A program made the translations under genes and the position numbers. The notes beneath the pieces were generated by a model. That model worked only from the letters and a program-made list of their open reading frames with translations, did not search any database and was not told where the DNA came from. This document shows positions 27,149-36,129 of a stretch of 64,000 nucleotides of DNA, piece by piece. Origin of the DNA: Brumicola pallidula DSM 14239 = ACAM 615 (lineage in GTDB: Bacteria; Pseudomonadota; Gammaproteobacteria; Enterobacterales; Alteromonadaceae). The stretch spans positions 124,001 through 188,000 of the forward strand of contig NZ_KE386814.1 of the NCBI RefSeq assembly GCF_000428905.1, read 5' to 3'. The stretch's first letter is position 1; each line of letters starts with the position of its first letter.

Positions 27149-28571
27149 CAGTAAAAATAAATCGACTGGTTTCTTGAATTTTAATTATGTCACCATTTTC
27201 ATCTTGGGTTTCTACGTGAAAAGTAAAATCGGTAATTTCTTCAGTGAGAGAATATGGGCCAGTCACAACGCTCATAGGAAGCGTATAAATTTCACCTCCC
27301 CCCACCTTTACTTCAGTTTCGCCGACATATTTTGCGCCTTCAATTCCGCTAATTGAGATTTTAAAGATGCGATCATTCTGTGATTTATTTAATAACTTCA
27401 GGGTATATACGTTTTCGATTAACCCTTGGTTGGTTTCTCTATAGAGTGAGATCCTGTCCTTGATGATGTCGATTTCTAAAGGTTGACGAGAGTATATGTC
27501 ATATACCAGTAGACTTGTCATAATAAGCAAAACAACGGCATAACCGATTAGCTTGGGACGCACTATTTTAGTTTTCCCGCCAGCAAGTTGATGCTCAGAT
27601 GTAAAGCTAATTAAGCCTTTCGGATAACCCATTTTGTCCATAACACCATTGCAAGCATCAACACAGGCACCGCAGTTAATACACTCATACTGTAATCCAT
27701 TGCGAATATCTATTCCCGTAGGGCATACCTGAACGCAAAGGTTGCAATCGATGCAATCTCCCAAGCCTTTTTCTTGCAATTGTTCAGGTGTGACTTTGCG
27801 AGAACGTGGACCGCGTTGTTCACCTCGACTTGGGTCATAGGCAACGGTAAAAGTGTCTTTATCAAACATTGCTGACTGAAAACGAGCATAAGGGCACATG
27901 TGAGTACACATGATTTCGCGCATATAGCCGGCGTTAGCATAAGTGCAAACGGCAAAAAATATAATAAAGAAGCCAGCCCAAAAGCTAACACCAAAGGTGA
28001 AAAAGTCAGTGAATAAAGCGTCTATTGGTGAGAAATAGCCTACAAAAGTCATGGAAGTAAGCAGGGCAACAGTAATCCAAGAAAAATGTTTGAGTGTTTT
28101 GCGAGTGAATTTATCCACATCCATTTTACGTTCATCTAGTTTCATCCGTTTATTACGGCTACCTTCAATTTTTTCCTCAAACCAAATATAAAGAAATGTC
28201 CATGTTGTTTGAGGGCACATAAAGCCGCACCAAACTCGTCCAGCAAATGTGGTAATAAAAAACAAGGCAAAAGCGGCAACAATAAGAACATAAGCAAGGA
28301 TGGTGAGGTCTTGAGGCCAAAGTGTCATTCCGAAGATATTGAAGCGCTGTTCACCAAAATCGAAAAGAACAGCTTGGTTGCCATTATACTGTAACCATGG
28401 AATAACGGCGAAAATGCTTAAAAATATTAAACCAAAAAAGCGCCTTATGTTCTCAAGCATTCCTTCAACAGCACGAACATAAATACGACTTCTAGCCGGA
28501 TAAGTAGCAGTCTCTGCTGGCTTGTGGATTTTGACCGGTGTGACATCTTTAATTTTTATTTGTTCGTTCAT
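27141..28571 (-). CDS. ccoG: Cytochrome c oxidase accessory protein CcoG (RdxA/FixG)
   Basis: A 476-residue inner membrane iron-sulphur protein needed for copper delivery to the cbb3-type cytochrome oxidase; CcoG acts as a cupric reductase. About five membrane segments lie between residues 35 and 350, with CGFMCPQTTWTF, CTHMCPYARFQ and two 4Fe-4S ferredoxin clusters (CIDCNLCVQVCPTGIDIR and CINCGACVDACNGVMDKMG). The C-terminal 110 residues form a periplasmic immunoglobulin-like domain. The structural ccoNOPQ genes are not in the window. The gene is coupled to srkA. Confidence 0.95.
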   Translation of the reverse strand: MNEQIKIKDVTPVKIHKPAETATYPARSRIYVRAVEGMLENIRRFFGLIFLSIFAVIPWLQYNGNQAVLFDFGEQRFNIFGMTLWPQDLTILAYVLIVAAFALFFITTFAGRVWCGFMCPQTTWTFLYIWFEEKIEGSRNKRMKLDERKMDVDKFTRKTLKHFSWITVALLTSMTFVGYFSPIDALFTDFFTFGVSFWAGFFIIFFAVCTYANAGYMREIMCTHMCPYARFQSAMFDKDTFTVAYDPSRGEQRGPRSRKVTPEQLQEKGLGDCIDCNLCVQVCPTGIDIRNGLQYECINCGACVDACNGVMDKMGYPKGLISFTSEHQLAGGKTKIVRPKLIGYAVVLLIMTSLLVYDIYSRQPLEIDIIKDRISLYRETNQGLIENVYTLKLLNKSQNDRIFKISISGIEGAKYVGETEVKVGGGEIYTLPMSVVTGPYSLTEEITDFTFHVETQDENGDIIKIQETSRFIFTDV

Positions 28572-28864
28572 TAACCGCTCCGGAAAGTACTAAAAGAAGT
28601 GCTGAAAATTGATCGAAAATATGCACGGAAACTAACTTGGCTAGTATAACAACTTGCCACGGAAAATTGTTATTCCAGATCAAAAAATATGAGATTCTTT
28701 GTCAACCTAAAAATTATACCTTTATTCGTCATCGTTAACGCCATAATCTATACAGATGTATTAGTGAACATCTTTGTTTCCTAGGGTTACGTAACTAGTA
28801 TATTATCTATTAAGAATACATATTGTTATACGGTAACATTTCTTTTGAGGACTTTTGTTTACAT

Positions 28865-29215
28865 ATGTGGCGAGCTTTTGTCATTTTTATTGAAATTGTA
28901 ATATTAGTTATCGTGCTAAGGACCTCCTTCGTCCAATATTTCTTGTCAGATATTCAGCAGACTGTTTCTGGTTGGATTGAGTCGGTTGTAGACATTCCTG
29001 AGCAACAATCGCTTTCCACATTGAGAGAAAAGTTTTTTCATAACAATATGTTATTGCAACCTCATCAAACTGATTATGTGCTAGATATTACTGAAAACAG
29101 AGAAAAATTAGAGTCTTTCAGGCAGTTCTACTGCATCAAAAATGATAAAAACCCATTTATTTACGGACAAAACCTGAGGCGATTATGCGACCAAATCGAA
29201 AGTACTAAATTTTAG
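28865..29215 (+). CDS. Unrecognised single-pass membrane protein
   Basis: I do not recognise this protein. The open frame begins at 28823, but the ATG at 28865 directly precedes a strong hydrophobic segment (WRAFVIFIEIVILVIVL) and gives about 116 residues; this start resembles a signal anchor, with the remainder outside. The soluble part has a VSGWIESVVDIPEQQSL region and ends with a charged tail, with cysteines in QFYCIKN and RRLCDQIE that could pair if periplasmic. It is divergent from ccoG, 293 bases away, and followed by the 0.8-kb poorly coding gap. Confidence 0.6.
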   Translation: MWRAFVIFIEIVILVIVLRTSFVQYFLSDIQQTVSGWIESVVDIPEQQSLSTLREKFFHNNMLLQPHQTDYVLDITENREKLESFRQFYCIKNDKNPFIYGQNLRRLCDQIESTKF

Positions 29216-29294
29216 ATCGTAAACATACTGAGCTAAAATCTTTACTTGTTGGTCGTGTTCAGTAGCTAATTATGCTGCTGGTGAGGTGTAGCTT

Positions 29295-29405
29295 ATGCTT
29301 AATTATTTTAAAGAGTTGCTTTTTTTTCTAATTTTTTTACTAAACGCTCATGCAATGTTTTTCATCCACAAAGTCCTCAAGCACCTAATGTATAAACACA
29401 AATAA
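29295..29405 (+). CDS. Possible 36-residue small membrane protein
   Basis: A short frame starts at ATG 29295 with GAGGTG seven bases upstream and encodes a hydrophobic helix (ELLFFLIFLLNAHAMFFI) followed by a histidine- and lysine-rich tail ending at TAA 29405. The layout is that of small single-pass membrane proteins, but no family is recognised and chance is not excluded. Confidence 0.35.
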   Translation: MLNYFKELLFFLIFLLNAHAMFFIHKVLKHLMYKHK

Positions 29406-29750
29406 TCTAAAGTAACTCATCTATTGTGCGGATTGAAGCACAAAATTATCGAGGAGATTACCACGTTAGGTAGTCAATACTGTTCAGAAAACGTTATAGA
29501 GAACCATTATTTGTTGACTTAGAAAGGTTTATTTACGTTACTAGGCGAAAGTCGCCTAGTAGGTGGGGTAATTCCCCCGAAAAATAATTGAATTTGAAAC
29601 TCACTGTTCCAGATCTGGCTGGCACAGTTCAAAAATCAGCAAAGGCGGGCTTAACTAATTTTTTCAATCTGGTAAATCTGGCAACAAAAGATTATCAAAT
29701 TGTCAGGGCTATTAATATAACTCACATGACATTTTTATAGGAGTTAATGG
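29406..29750 (+). other. Gap with two adjacent hairpins, candidate structured RNA
   Basis: No gene is seen here. ACTAGGCGA (29540-29548) and TCGCCTAGT (29552-29560) form a perfect 9-bp stem with an AAG loop. Four bases later GGGG (29565-29568) pairs with CCCC (29574-29577). A CCAGATCTGG palindrome lies near 29611. Two tightly spaced hairpins in an otherwise A/T-rich gap suggest a structured RNA or regulatory leader, but I cannot match them to a known riboswitch class. Confidence 0.35.
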
Positions 29751-29840
29751 ATGATAACAGGCATATTTAAAACAAGAAAAAGTCGAATTAACAGACACCT
29801 GTTTTTGTTAAGAGTAGGTTTAGTCAAAAAACATCGCTAA
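29751..29840 (+). CDS. Possible 29-residue basic small protein
   Basis: ATG at 29751 with an AGGAG ribosome site seven bases upstream opens a frame of 29 codons rich in Lys and Arg (11 of 29), with a short hydrophobic stretch (HLFLLRVGLV). It ends at TAA 29840, 192 bases before the nuclease gene. It might be a leader peptide or a small cationic protein. The ribosome site is good, but the length allows chance. The rest of the gap to 30032 is A/T-rich and likely holds the nuclease promoter. Confidence 0.3.
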   Translation: MITGIFKTRKSRINRHLFLLRVGLVKKHR

Positions 29841-30032
29841 GTTACGAAAAAGTAGTCATTTTAAGTTGGTTTACACAAATATTTATGACTCAAAGCGAAT
29901 AAAATTAAGACCATTACTTATACGTGAACAATATATTTATTAAGTAATTTGATCTGTCACATTAATGTAGTAATTTAGCAGTACTTTTAGTGCAGTTAAG
30001 CTTCTATTTTAATACTCTATGGACAGGTCGAT

Positions 30033-33000
30033 ATGAACATCAAAGCTCTTTCAACATCATTGCTGTTAAAAATCACGCTTTCAGTAATCTCTCTTTGTGC
30101 TTTCAGTATCAATGTATCTGCGGATGTATTTATTTCTGAATATGTAGAAGGCTTAAGCAACAACAAATCAATAGAAATCTATAATAATAGCGCAAACCCT
30201 GTCGATCTTAGCCAGTATAAACTGGCGTTCTACTTCAATGGCAATCAAACAAAAGGCAACACGATCCAACTAGCCGGTTCGCTGCCCGCTTTTTCTGTTT
30301 ATGTTGTGGCTGATGAAAAGAGTAACAATGCTTTGAAAATGAAAGCCTCCATGTTGGCTTCGGGTAGTTTCTTTAATGGCAACGATTTTATTCAGTTAGT
30401 TCAACTCGATCCCTCTGAAACCGACATTGTTATAGATACTATTGGTACGTATAACCTAGATCCAGGTAGCGAATATAAAGTGATTGTTGACGGAGTTATT
30501 TATTCAACAAAAGACAAAACATTGGTCCGCCGCCAAAATATAGTAATGGGTGATTCTGATGGTACTAATGAATTCGACCCGAGTGTTGAGTGGGATGTAT
30601 TTGCAACTGACGACTTTTCTAATTTAGGTGCACATATTACCGTTGATACTCCTACCGATGGAGACTCTGACGGTAATTCGGATGGCGGAGTTGATAATGT
30701 TTCAAATGGTGATTTAAGCAACGTTTGTTCTAATTGTGCTGACCTCCCACAGTTTAAAGATCCTGCGGCTTTTGATGCTTCGGTTTATTACACTGAAGTA
30801 AACCAACTGGTATCAAGTAATGCTGAGCCAAGCCAAATTAAGGCAAAATTGAGTGACGTCATTTCAACCGATATTACTCGCTTAAGTTACAGTCAAGTTT
30901 GGACTGCGATGACAGCAACCGATCAAGATCCAAACAACTCAGATAATATTATATTACTGTATTCTGGGCGCACTATTCCGAAAATGTCGAATGGCAGTGG
31001 GGCTGCTAATGCAAATGGCGATAACTGGAATCGTGAGCATACTTGGCCTAAGAGCCGAGGATTTAGTAACACTGATGACGAACCTTACACTGACATTCAT
31101 CATTTACGTCCAACAGATATATCGATTAATTCAGCGCGCGGAAATCTGAGTTATGATGAAAGTGATCGTGCCTTATTTGACAGCGAAATCACCACTGAAA
31201 GTGATGCCGAATTAAGAGTATCAATACTTTCTCAAACTGCCCAAAATTTCAAAGACAATGACTCATTCGAACCTCGTGCAGAAGTGAAGGGTGACGTAGC
31301 TCGCATGATGTTATATATGGATACGAGATACGAAGCGTCGGGCACCTATATCGACTTAGTATTGACCAGTGACCTAGCAGACAGCGGCGGCACTCTTGGT
31401 AAACTATGCACTCTATTGCAGTGGAACAGGGCTGATCCAGTCAGCGAGTTTGAGATCAATAGAAACGATGCGGCCTATCAATACCAGGGCAACCGTAATC
31501 CCTTTATCGATAATCCTCAGTGGATTGAATTGTTATATCCAATTGAATCTTGTGAATTTGCTACGAGTGGTGGTTCAGAAAGCGTTGATGACGGTGTTTC
31601 AGATGACGGTGTTTCAGATGGCGGTTCTAGCGAAGTTCTAGGTGGAAATTCAACAGGTGTAACTAGTCCTAGTCCATTAATTATTACCGCAATTTTCGAC
31701 GGTCCATTGAGTGGTGGTATCCCTAAAGGTATTGAAGTTTTCGTTGCTCAGGACATTAGCAACTTGGCGACTTGCAGCATTCGCGGCACAAACAATGGCG
31801 GGACTCCATCGGGTATTGGATATGCTATTGAAAAGTCAATGGGTGCTAATTCAGCTATAAAAGATGAATTCTTATACTTCTCATCTGAAGAACCTGGATT
31901 TACCGCTTTCTTCGGTTTTGCCCCCGACGCCACTACAGGCCAATTAAGCATTAATGGCGATGATGTTGTTCAGCTACTCTGCGATGGTAATGTTATCGAC
32001 ACATATGGTGTTGAGGGCGTCGATGGCTCTGGCGAGGTCTGGGAATACCTAGACGGTTGGGCCTATAGAAACGCGGATACGCTTGCTAGTGTAGAATTTG
32101 CCGCCAGCAATTGGTTGATTAGCGGTAAAGACGCATTGGACGGCGAGTCATTAAATACGCCTAACTTAATACCTGTTGGCACGTATTCATTGCTCCAAGG
32201 TGGATTGATTATTTCTGAATATGTTGAGGGAAGTAGTTTTAATAAAGCGATTGAGATTGCCAACTTAACGGGCGGTGAAGTGGATTTATCTAATTACACT
32301 ATCCAATTATATTCGAATGGTGCTGAGTCTATTACCAAACAACAAACACTTAGCGGCATATTAGCAGCCAACTCTGTATTCGTTATTGCTAACCCTGCTG
32401 CCAGTGCTGAAATACAGGCGTTAGCTGATCTTAATTCTTCAATCATTGATTTTAATGGCGATGATGTTTTTGTTCTTGCAGATGCCCAAGGTGATGTAGA
32501 TGTAATCGGTCAAGTTGGAGTTAAAACAGAGTGGGGGACTGGCGATGCAAGCACATCTAACAATACCATTAGAAGAAAGCTAACAGTGACTCAAGGCGAC
32601 AATCATGGTTCAGATGCATTCGATCCTTCAATTGAGTGGGATGGCTTTGAAACTAATAATATTGAAGACTTGGGTTCATACGCTGGTTTTAATAATGGCG
32701 GTGGCGATAGCAGCGGCGGAACAGGTGGTCCAAGCGATGATGAGCTATTAGGTTTTTGTTTTGAAAACGCGACTAAAATCCACACGGTGCAGGGGGATTT
32801 AGAAACGTCTCCACTGATTGCCGAAAAGATTGTTGTTGAGGGCGTTGTTACTTTAGTTGCGCCGACATTAGGTGGATTCTTCATGCAAGAGGAAGATGCT
32901 GATCGCGATGCTAATTCAGCAACTTCTGAAGGTATTTTTGTTACCGTTTCTGCTGATGGTTTGGATATCTTCGAAGGTGACGTAATGCGTGTTTTAGGCA

Positions 33001-34679
33001 CTGTTGCTGAAACTTTTGGCCGCACTCAAATAGAAGCAGCGCTAATCTCTACTTCATGCACGAGTGATAAGGTGAGTAAAGTTGAACTTGCACTACCACT
33101 AGCTGCTGAATTTGACTTAGAGTCAATTGAAAACATGCTTGTTGGCAACACTGACACCTGGTTTGTGACCGAACTCGCTAGTTATGTTCGTTTTGGTGAA
33201 TTGGTTGTATCGGGTGAGCTTTTATACACACCTACGCACTTATTTTCTGCCTCTAGTGAGGAGGCCATTGCGTTGGTCGGCAAAAACAGGCGCAACAAGA
33301 TCATTGTTGATGACTTGACGGATGGTACTCCTACATCGTTGGATTTGCCTGTTGGTGGGTTTGATGCAACTAACCCTATCCGTATTGGCGATTCATTAAC
33401 GTCAGTAACCGGAGTTATCGACTTTGGCTTTGGTAATTATCGAATTCGTCCGGTTATTACGCCTATATTGGAGCAAACAAACTTCAGAACCGACGCACCA
33501 GAATTAGAAGAAGGTAATCTTAAAGTTGCCAGCTTCAACGTATTGAACTTGTTCAATGGTGACGGGCTTGGTAATGATATCGCATCAGGTCGCGGAGCTG
33601 ATACACAGCAAGAGTATGAATTACAGTTAATTAAAATTACCAATGCAATTATTGCAATAGACGCTGATGTAATTGGCTTGATGGAAATTGAGAATGATGG
33701 TTACGACGAATTGAGTTCTATTGCTCAGTTGGTCGACTCTATCAATGCAAATCTGGGTGCTGAAGTTTATCGCTTCATTGATGCTGTTGAGTCGCAAGGA
33801 ACAGATGCTATTTCGGTTGGTCTTTTGTATAAAACTGAGACCGTAACGCCGGACGGTGCTCTCAAAGTGCTTGATTCTGATAACTCGATTAAAGATGAGA
33901 ATAATGCACCATTATTTGATTCATCCTTGAACCGGCCATCGTTTGCTCAGGTATTCAAGTTGAATGAGTCGGACAAACCGTTTGTTATTAATGTTAATCA
34001 CTTCAAGTCAAAAGGTAGCAGTAATCGTTGTATTCAGCCGGGTGACAACGATGGCTTACAAGGGAATTGTAATGTAACTCGAACTCGCGCGGCTCAGGCT
34101 CTGAATATTTGGTTGAATGAAGAATTCATTGATTTGCCAGTAATGATTATTGGCGATTTGAATGCTTATGCTAAAGAAGACCCCATTCAAACTTTAGTGA
34201 GTGCGGGTTTTAAAGATGTAGCCAGAGAGTTGGAGGGACCTTTTGCTTACAGTTACAGATTTGACGGCCAGCTGGGTTCTTTGGACTATGTATTGGCAAA
34301 CGAGAAGGCGTTTGCAGCGATTGTTGACGTAACTGAGTGGCATATTAATGCGGATGAATACGCTGGATTTGACTATAGTTCAACACTTCCTCGTTCCTCT
34401 ATGGTCAAGCCTAATGAATTCTTAAGTGACTCGGTCTATCGCGCGTCAGATCACGATCCTGTGATTGTGAGTTTGCTACTAGAAGCTGATGAAGCTGCTT
34501 TTGGTGACTTGAATACAGATGGTGCGATCAACTTTAAGGACTATATTATCATTATTCGCGCTTACGGCTCGTCTGAAGGAAGCCGACGGTTTAATCCCGC
34601 CGCGGATATCGACAACAGTGGTAGAGTGAATTTTCGAGATATAATTATCTGGACCTTTGCCTACCTTTATAGCCGATGA
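30033..34679 (+). CDS. Giant secreted nuclease: endonuclease I plus ExeM/NucH-type nuclease with dockerin-like C-terminus
   Basis: A 1548-residue secreted protein (signal peptide to about residue 30, ending SINVSA). Domain order: lamin-tail domain (about 30-200), Asp/Gly-rich linker, an EndA-type endonuclease I domain (about 250-510, catalytic NREHTWPKS near 332), a repetitive DDGVSDDGVSDGG linker, two further lamin-tail-like domains (about 549-890), an OB-fold region (about 905-1010), an endonuclease/exonuclease/phosphatase domain (about 1160-1486: VASFNVLNLFNG, GLMEIENDGYDE, IIGDLNAYAKEDP, RASDHDPVIV) and a C-terminal pair of calcium-binding dockerin-like repeats (GDLNTDGAINFKDY and ADIDNSGRVNFRDI). 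It should degrade extracellular DNA for nutrients or biofilm control. Relatives such as ExeM carry only the second nuclease. Confidence 0.9.
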   Translation: MNIKALSTSLLLKITLSVISLCAFSINVSADVFISEYVEGLSNNKSIEIYNNSANPVDLSQYKLAFYFNGNQTKGNTIQLAGSLPAFSVYVVADEKSNNALKMKASMLASGSFFNGNDFIQLVQLDPSETDIVIDTIGTYNLDPGSEYKVIVDGVIYSTKDKTLVRRQNIVMGDSDGTNEFDPSVEWDVFATDDFSNLGAHITVDTPTDGDSDGNSDGGVDNVSNGDLSNVCSNCADLPQFKDPAAFDASVYYTEVNQLVSSNAEPSQIKAKLSDVISTDITRLSYSQVWTAMTATDQDPNNSDNIILLYSGRTIPKMSNGSGAANANGDNWNREHTWPKSRGFSNTDDEPYTDIHHLRPTDISINSARGNLSYDESDRALFDSEITTESDAELRVSILSQTAQNFKDNDSFEPRAEVKGDVARMMLYMDTRYEASGTYIDLVLTSDLADSGGTLGKLCTLLQWNRADPVSEFEINRNDAAYQYQGNRNPFIDNPQWIELLYPIESCEFATSGGSESVDDGVSDDGVSDGGSSEVLGGNSTGVTSPSPLIITAIFDGPLSGGIPKGIEVFVAQDISNLATCSIRGTNNGGTPSGIGYAIEKSMGANSAIKDEFLYFSSEEPGFTAFFGFAPDATTGQLSINGDDVVQLLCDGNVIDTYGVEGVDGSGEVWEYLDGWAYRNADTLASVEFAASNWLISGKDALDGESLNTPNLIPVGTYSLLQGGLIISEYVEGSSFNKAIEIANLTGGEVDLSNYTIQLYSNGAESITKQQTLSGILAANSVFVIANPAASAEIQALADLNSSIIDFNGDDVFVLADAQGDVDVIGQVGVKTEWGTGDASTSNNTIRRKLTVTQGDNHGSDAFDPSIEWDGFETNNIEDLGSYAGFNNGGGDSSGGTGGPSDDELLGFCFENATKIHTVQGDLETSPLIAEKIVVEGVVTLVAPTLGGFFMQEEDADRDANSATSEGIFVTVSADGLDIFEGDVMRVLGTVAETFGRTQIEAALISTSCTSDKVSKVELALPLAAEFDLESIENMLVGNTDTWFVTELASYVRFGELVVSGELLYTPTHLFSASSEEAIALVGKNRRNKIIVDDLTDGTPTSLDLPVGGFDATNPIRIGDSLTSVTGVIDFGFGNYRIRPVITPILEQTNFRTDAPELEEGNLKVASFNVLNLFNGDGLGNDIASGRGADTQQEYELQLIKITNAIIAIDADVIGLMEIENDGYDELSSIAQLVDSINANLGAEVYRFIDAVESQGTDAISVGLLYKTETVTPDGALKVLDSDNSIKDENNAPLFDSSLNRPSFAQVFKLNESDKPFVINVNHFKSKGSSNRCIQPGDNDGLQGNCNVTRTRAAQALNIWLNEEFIDLPVMIIGDLNAYAKEDPIQTLVSAGFKDVARELEGPFAYSYRFDGQLGSLDYVLANEKAFAAIVDVTEWHINADEYAGFDYSSTLPRSSMVKPNEFLSDSVYRASDHDPVIVSLLLEADEAAFGDLNTDGAINFKDYIIIIRAYGSSEGSRRFNPAADIDNSGRVNFRDIIIWTFAYLYSR

Positions 34680-34700
34680 TTAAATAAAAAAACTAAGTAA

Positions 34701-34727
34701 AAGCCAGCTCCAGCAGCTGGCTTTTTG
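34701..34727 (+). terminator. Rho-independent terminator of the nuclease gene
   Basis: AAGCCAGCT (34701-34709) pairs with AGCTGGCTT (34715-34723), followed by TTTT. It lies 21 bases after the stop codon. Confidence 0.9.
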
Positions 34728-34735
34728 CTAAAAAG

Positions 34736-34798
34736 GACACACCTGTTTTAAAATTTCAGCTTGAACTATCGATCTTACCCCTCCAATTAAGACACACC
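34736..34798 (-). repeat. Two direct AGGTGTGTC-type cores
   Basis: GACACACC at 34736-34743 and 34791-34798, same orientation, in the gap between the nuclease gene and ybaK. They are followed by the 13-bp tandem array. Confidence 0.8.
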
Positions 34799-34812
34799 TA
34801 TTTAGTTGAAAA

Positions 34813-34995
34813 GAGTGCTAAAAAAGAGTGCTAAAAAAGAGTGCTAAAAAAGAGTGCTAAAAAAGAGCGCTAAAAAAGAGCGCTAAAAAAGAGCGCTAAA
34901 AAAGAGCGCTAAAAAAGAGCGCTAAAAAAGAGCGCTAAAAAAGAGCGCTGAAAAGGACACGCCTATTTATTTTAAAATAGTTGAACAGGTGTGTC
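34813..34995. repeat. Eleven-copy 13-bp tandem array abutting a variant core, with inverted partner
   Basis: Eleven 13-bp units start every 13 bases from 34813 to 34943. The first four carry GAGTGCT and the last seven GAGCGCT, each followed by an A-run. The last unit (GAGCGCTGAAAAG) ends at 34955, exactly at the variant core GACACGCC (34956-34963). An inverted GGTGTGTC core follows at 34988-34995. Apart from these repeats the 34680-35121 gap holds only a terminator. Confidence 0.9.
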
Positions 34996-35121
34996 CTTCT
35001 AAAACGACTTAAGGGTGTATTTTGATATCTGGAATTATAAAAGTAACTCAAGAGTTGGACTTAAGAGCGAGTAGCCTTTACATTAACTGTTACAATGCTG
35101 ATTAAGCTCGCTAACTTATTT

Positions 35122-35589
35122 ATGACACCAGCAGTCCTTTTTTTAGAAAAGCAAAAAGTATCTTTTGAATTACTGGAATATTCGCATGACGATAATACTA
35201 ATAATTTTGCGAATGAAGCATCAGAAAAGTTAGGTTTATCGCCTGAAATGGTATTTAAAACGCTTGTCGTTGCAGTTGATACCAATAACTTTATTGTTGC
35301 AATACTACCTTCAGATAAACAACTTAGTATGAAAAAATTGGCAAAAGCAGTGTCTGGTAAAAGAGCTGCAATGGCGGAGGCTAAAAAAGTACAAAGCATG
35401 TCTGGATATGTGCTCGGTGGAGTAAGCCCGTTTGGGCAAAAAAAAAGCTTAACCACACTATTGGATATTAGTGCGAGTTACTTTGAGATAATTTATGTCA
35501 GCGGTGGCCGAAGAGGCTTAGAAATAGCAATATCCCCCAATTCTATTGAGCAGTTTTTAAATGCAGCGGTGACAGATATCACAATATAA
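35122..35589 (+). CDS. ybaK: Cys-tRNA(Pro)/Cys-tRNA(Cys) deacylase YbaK
   Basis: Trans-editing enzyme that hydrolyses tRNA(Pro) mischarged with cysteine. The 155-residue length fits E. coli YbaK (159). The start at 35122 is chosen because MTPAVLFLEKQKVSFELLEYSHD matches the usual N-terminus; the open frame extends nine codons further upstream. Family motifs are present: LGLSPEMVFKTLVV with the catalytic lysine, KQLSMKKLAKAVSGKRAAMAEA (parts of one run), and GYVLGGVSPFGQKK. No strong ribosome site is seen. It is followed 28 bases later by a GNAT gene. Confidence 0.95.
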   Translation: MTPAVLFLEKQKVSFELLEYSHDDNTNNFANEASEKLGLSPEMVFKTLVVAVDTNNFIVAILPSDKQLSMKKLAKAVSGKRAAMAEAKKVQSMSGYVLGGVSPFGQKKSLTTLLDISASYFEIIYVSGGRRGLEIAISPNSIEQFLNAAVTDITI

Positions 35590-35617
35590 CCACATCCTTT
35601 TCAAATATAGGTATTTA

Positions 35618-36100
35618 ATGAACATCAAAATCGAACTTGTCGATTACGACAACGAAAATCAAACAAATGAATTGTTACTCCTTTTAAATGAGTACGCGAA
35701 AGATCCAATGGGCGGTGGAAGTGAACTGGCTGCTTGCTCCAAAATAAACCTGATTAAAGAATTAAAGAAGCGTTCGTTTATTTTTTCTATTATTTGTTAC
35801 GTAGATGGAAAACCTGCAGGATTCTCAAATTGTATAGAAGGGTTTTCTACATTTAAGTGTAAACCTCTTCTAAACATTCATGATTTTGCAGTAAATCCAG
35901 AGTTTAGAGGATTACAGCTTAGTCAGCAATTGATGAATAAAATTGAAGATGTCGCTATATCTAAGGGGTGTTGCAAGATCACGCTTGAAGTTTTAGAAGG
36001 CAATCAAGTTGCTCAGAATGCTTATATAAAAGCAGGTTTCAAAGGTTATGAATTAGATCCTGAAATGGGTAAGGCAATGTTTTGGGAAAAATCTCTTTAA
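35618..36100 (+). CDS. GNAT family N-acetyltransferase
   Basis: A 160-residue acetyl-CoA-dependent acyltransferase of the GNAT fold. Motif A, which binds the acetyl-CoA pyrophosphate, is VNPEFRGLQLSQQLMNKIED, where the usual R/Q-x-x-G-x-G/A appears as RGLQLS. Motif B is ITLEVLEGNQVAQNAYIKAGF, typical of the family (in parts). The substrate is unknown. It lies 28 bases after ybaK on the same strand and may be cotranscribed with it. Confidence 0.88.
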   Translation: MNIKIELVDYDNENQTNELLLLLNEYAKDPMGGGSELAACSKINLIKELKKRSFIFSIICYVDGKPAGFSNCIEGFSTFKCKPLLNIHDFAVNPEFRGLQLSQQLMNKIEDVAISKGCCKITLEVLEGNQVAQNAYIKAGFKGYELDPEMGKAMFWEKSL

Positions 36101-36129
36101 TTTTGATTTCTTTTTTTTGGTTTTAGGAA

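Noticed and set aside
32603-33025. Minus-strand 140-codon frame
   Set aside because: Antisense within the secreted nuclease gene; Pro/Ser-rich composition typical of a shadow frame.
34813-34955. Regular array that could be taken for CRISPR
   Set aside because: Units are 13 bp with no spacers and near-identical sequence throughout; no cas genes nearby. It is a simple tandem repeat.
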